64,000 nucleotides of DNA from the NCBI GenBank assembly GCA_002633005.1, contig NMRA01000429.1:208969-272968 (forward strand), read 5' to 3'. Under the pieces are notes generated by a model. That model was not told the DNA's origin, ran no database searches, and saw only the letters and a program-made list of their open reading frames with translations. Position numbers and translations under genes: made by a program. Source of the DNA: Phoronis australis. Lineage: Eukaryota > Phoronida > Phoronidae. Shown here piece by piece: positions 61,226 to 64,000 of this stretch. Positions within the stretch are counted from its first letter, which is position 1. The number at the start of each line of letters is the position of its first letter.

Positions 61226-62769
61226 TAGTCTTGATACGATAGCTTACGGTATCGATGCACTGCTGACGCTGGCGGCAATTTGGAGAGGCGTTGACTTGAC
61301 AATGGTGAGCAGTCAGTTTGCTGGGCATCTTGGGACCCAAAACGTAGCCGATGGGATCCGGATAAGACATGACGACCATGACGTCAGGTGCATTTGCTAT
61401 GGGTTTGGGCTGGTTGCCAAAACAGCAATCAAAGGAATGCGTGACTTCAGAGAAATGGAGGCTGTGGACGGTAAGAGTACAAACTACCAGGTGCTCTGCC
61501 ACAACTGGACGGATTCAGTGAAATGAATCGGATAGTAACACACAGCTCTTGTTTGCTAGCTACTGTATTAGAAACCCCCTCCTGCTCGCTGTTTGGCAAG
61601 GTCAACGGTTCCCCGCGCCTTCCAAGTTCGACCCACAACCCTATGCCGAAACATAGTTTCGACAAGACGGAACTGCTGATAGTTCAGATCATCATGTAAC
61701 TTAGAAAAGAAAAAAGGCTGCCGACAAAAAACTTGAGTTTGTGGAGGTGACCCCACTAATACGATCCGTTTCCTTCTTGGTGGCAGATTCATAATAAGAA
61801 CGGCTTTTAGACAAACTAATTAGTGTATAAAACACAACAAACAACATACTGACATTATCGTTCCGGTTTCATATTGCCTCTCTCTAAATTAATGACAGCG
61901 AGAAAACGACTCCACTTGATCCCGACTTAGATTTGGTGGACAGAATTCAGTGCTTCTTATAGTGCTCCATTAATTCAAACCAGAGAAATAAATCCCATTG
62001 TCAATCCTACACATTGCTTGATTTGGTTAACTAATTTATGTTAGCTTTTTTACATCGTTTGGGATCGAATTTCTACCGCTTTATTAGTCCCAGCCACCGA
62101 CAATGCACCCGTGAATTCCTCATTACGAAAAGAAAAAGTGTCGTATTTCTTCAATAGGGCCCATTAATCGTACAAAATTAGCAAAACGCAACAGTTATAT
62201 AAACATTGTTCCATTCTCGTATGAGCTACTGAAGTTCCAACAGACATATGTCTGGTTAGTGACATCTATCGACACACATTGAAGGTAACATTTGATCTTG
62301 ATGTTTTTGCTTTCTTTCGCCCCACCCTAAGATGGTTATGTAGGAACATAGGTTGTTATTTGTCCATTTTTCATTGTCGGGGCTCGCTCACTTTTTTGGA
62401 AAAGCGTTTTGTTTTTACCACTGAAATAGAATTTTTGTCAAAAATGTCTTCCACACATTTTTCGGGTGTTGGTTTGAGGTGCAAACATACAACCAATAAA
62501 ATGTTCCACTGACTTTTTGAGGGTTAGAGAATTATGGGATGAACATGTTCCTCGCCTCCTATTGGCACCAACTGTAGGTGTACATTCTCTGGTTTCATTT
62601 GTTATTGTGTTTAGCTAACCGGTGTGGCAAGTGTCCAACTGAAGATATCCCACAAGTCTCTGGTCTGGGTGCTCTCATTGCTTGTTTTTTGTCTTATCTT
62701 TGCTGAATTCTTCTTAATTCTGTGCCCATGTATTGTGTGCCGGAGTCAGACATGCGTCCGTTTCACGAC
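61226..62769. other. Stretch with an unassigned 102-codon frame
   Basis: A + strand frame at 61218-61526 (LTLAAIWRGVDLTMVSSQFA...) has no recognised family and overlaps the MITE at its start; probably chance. Otherwise nothing was identified. Confidence 0.35.
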
Positions 62770-62925
62770 CAGTGCTGTAGTGGTAAAATTAAAGGTAAGT
62801 AGGCGCCCAAAACCCACCGTATCACTTTGAGCACTGAACGTAACTTACGGTGCGTAGGCGCTACGTTCGAATGCCAAAAGGTGGTTGGCTGCGCCTACGT
62901 GCGCCTACGCCCCACTACAGCACTG
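62770..62925. mobile_element. hAT-type MITE with perfect 8 bp target duplication
   Basis: Begins CAGTGCTGTAGTGG, ends CCACTACAGCACTG, 156 bp. It is flanked by TTCACGAC on both sides (62762-62769 and 62926-62933). It is the best preserved of the three copies in the window and the one that defines the family ends. Confidence 0.9.
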
Positions 62926-63390
62926 TTCACGACAGAGACATGAGGTGGAAATTTAGTTTTACGCTCCTACTTCATATTTGTTGAATAAAATTTTAAGTCA
63001 AGTAGTTGGGAGCTCAAAAGAGTCTGGATATAACTTACAGAAATTATCTCGGTAACTAAGCAGGTATCCGTACATTTTCAGAGGTTTAGACTTTTTGCTT
63101 AGGAGAGACTTAGTTATTGTTCACAAATAATTAGGTTGGGAGTAAAACCAAATTTCTGTCGTCACTATTAAACAGACCGATGTCGCATTCGTTTAATGAG
63201 AGTTTATTGACTAAGTGACTTGTTTCACTTGTTAATTTTTACAGTATATATTTTGTGACATTACAGTGCTGAAACTCTAGTCACACGTTTTGCATTTTTA
63301 GCAGGTGTCTGTAGGTGTCTGATGGTCCTGGCATTGAATGGCATTACGTATGTAGGTTGCGGTATGCGAGCGGAGTATTGAGAATGTTAA

Positions 63391-63800
63391 AGGCCTATGG
63401 TCCGAGTTATAGAAGAAAAAACCTCTTAACGCCGTTTAAGCCGGTTTTTTTATGTGACATGGAGTTCAAAAAGTTATTAACTTTCAACTTGTGCAAAAAG
63501 TTTGAAAAAAATCGTTGTAAATACTACAAACGAATGAAATGTTTACAAAGAATTTAGTATCCCGACCGCTAAATAGATTATAAACATTACAACAACGCAT
63601 GCGCAGCCACAGATCTAGAGGTCAACAGAATTTATACAAATGGCGGGGAGAGGTAGATCTATGAAGTGTACGTCCGAAGGCGAAACGCAGTCGTCCTGCT
63701 CTACGAGATTCAGAAAAAGACGTGTTTGCCAGTACAAAAAGCGGCATTACCAACAAACCTTGTACCTGTAATCGACTCGTTCCATAGGTGAGAAACAATG
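63391..63800 (+). mobile_element. 5' end of a TTAA-flanked DNA transposon, copy 3
   Basis: TTAA at 63387-63390, then AGGCCTATGGTCCGAGTTAT, matching the minus-strand sequence at 45103-45415. The ATG at 63640 opens MAGRGRSMK...; with one base shifted, the frame continues RPKAKRSRPALRDSEKDVFA, closer to the 45 kb copy (PKRGRPALLDSE), so this copy is frameshifted. The element may extend beyond the window. Confidence 0.55.
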
Positions 63801-64000
63801 AGGACAAGACTGAATGTTCGAACTCGTGAAGGTTTTACATTACAACAAATGAACAATACCAGGCTTTGGATGGACAAGTATAAGTCAGTAAGTGTGCTGT
63901 TTGTGAAATGTTCAATGACTCGTATACACGTTTAGAGCATTCACTGATGGGTGACTGATCTCAGTCAGCATACATCGGACCCGAATCATTTTGAAGAGCC

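Noticed and set aside
61218-61526. 102-codon + strand frame
   Set aside because: Starts within the MITE array and has no family resemblance.

Overview
This is a 64 kb piece of a metazoan genome, not bacterial. It has long introns with GT-AG junctions, invertebrate-type transposons, SSR arrays and four isolated single-N assembly joins (3492, 6919, 23239, 31015). The base composition is AT-rich. The transposon mix (degraded non-LTR elements, a Penelope-like GIY-YIG fragment, piggyBac and THAP/TTAA DNA transposons, many hAT-type MITEs) suggests an invertebrate, plausibly marine. A cnidarian is possible, but I cannot fix the phylum by eye.

Two host genes can be supported. (1) A nine-coding-exon SLC22-type (organic cation/anion) transporter runs on the + strand from 10515 to 36293. 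Its exons join in frame into 587 residues and carry the family motifs in the expected order. (2) A single-exon rhodopsin-class GPCR of 327 residues lies on the + strand at 49319-50302.

Layout. 1-1.5 kb: a cluster of a 17-base motif inside a long-period tandem repeat. 2.4-4.5 kb: small foldback elements and an inverted pair of minisatellite blocks. 5.8-9.1 kb: a degraded non-LTR retrotransposon with an internal 1.07 kb tandem duplication. 10.5-36.3 kb: the transporter, with introns (up to 9.1 kb) full of MITEs. 36.3-41.6 kb: 3' flank with no gene seen. 41.6-43.6 and 51.4-52.7 kb: two decayed copies of one non-LTR family in the same orientation, on either side of the GPCR. 45-48 and 53-64 kb: a dense graveyard of DNA transposons. 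This includes a THAP-encoding element bounded by TTAA with about 370 bp inverted termini, a piggyBac fragment, a Penelope-like endonuclease fragment, tRNA-like SINE pieces and hAT MITEs with readable target-site duplications.

Nothing indicates that the two genes share a pathway; both encode multi-pass membrane proteins. The least ordinary structures are the 508 bp foldback element made of palindromic 19-20 bp units (15734-16241), the THAP/TTAA foldback element (58412-59689), and the GTACGTAC-containing motif cluster at the left edge.
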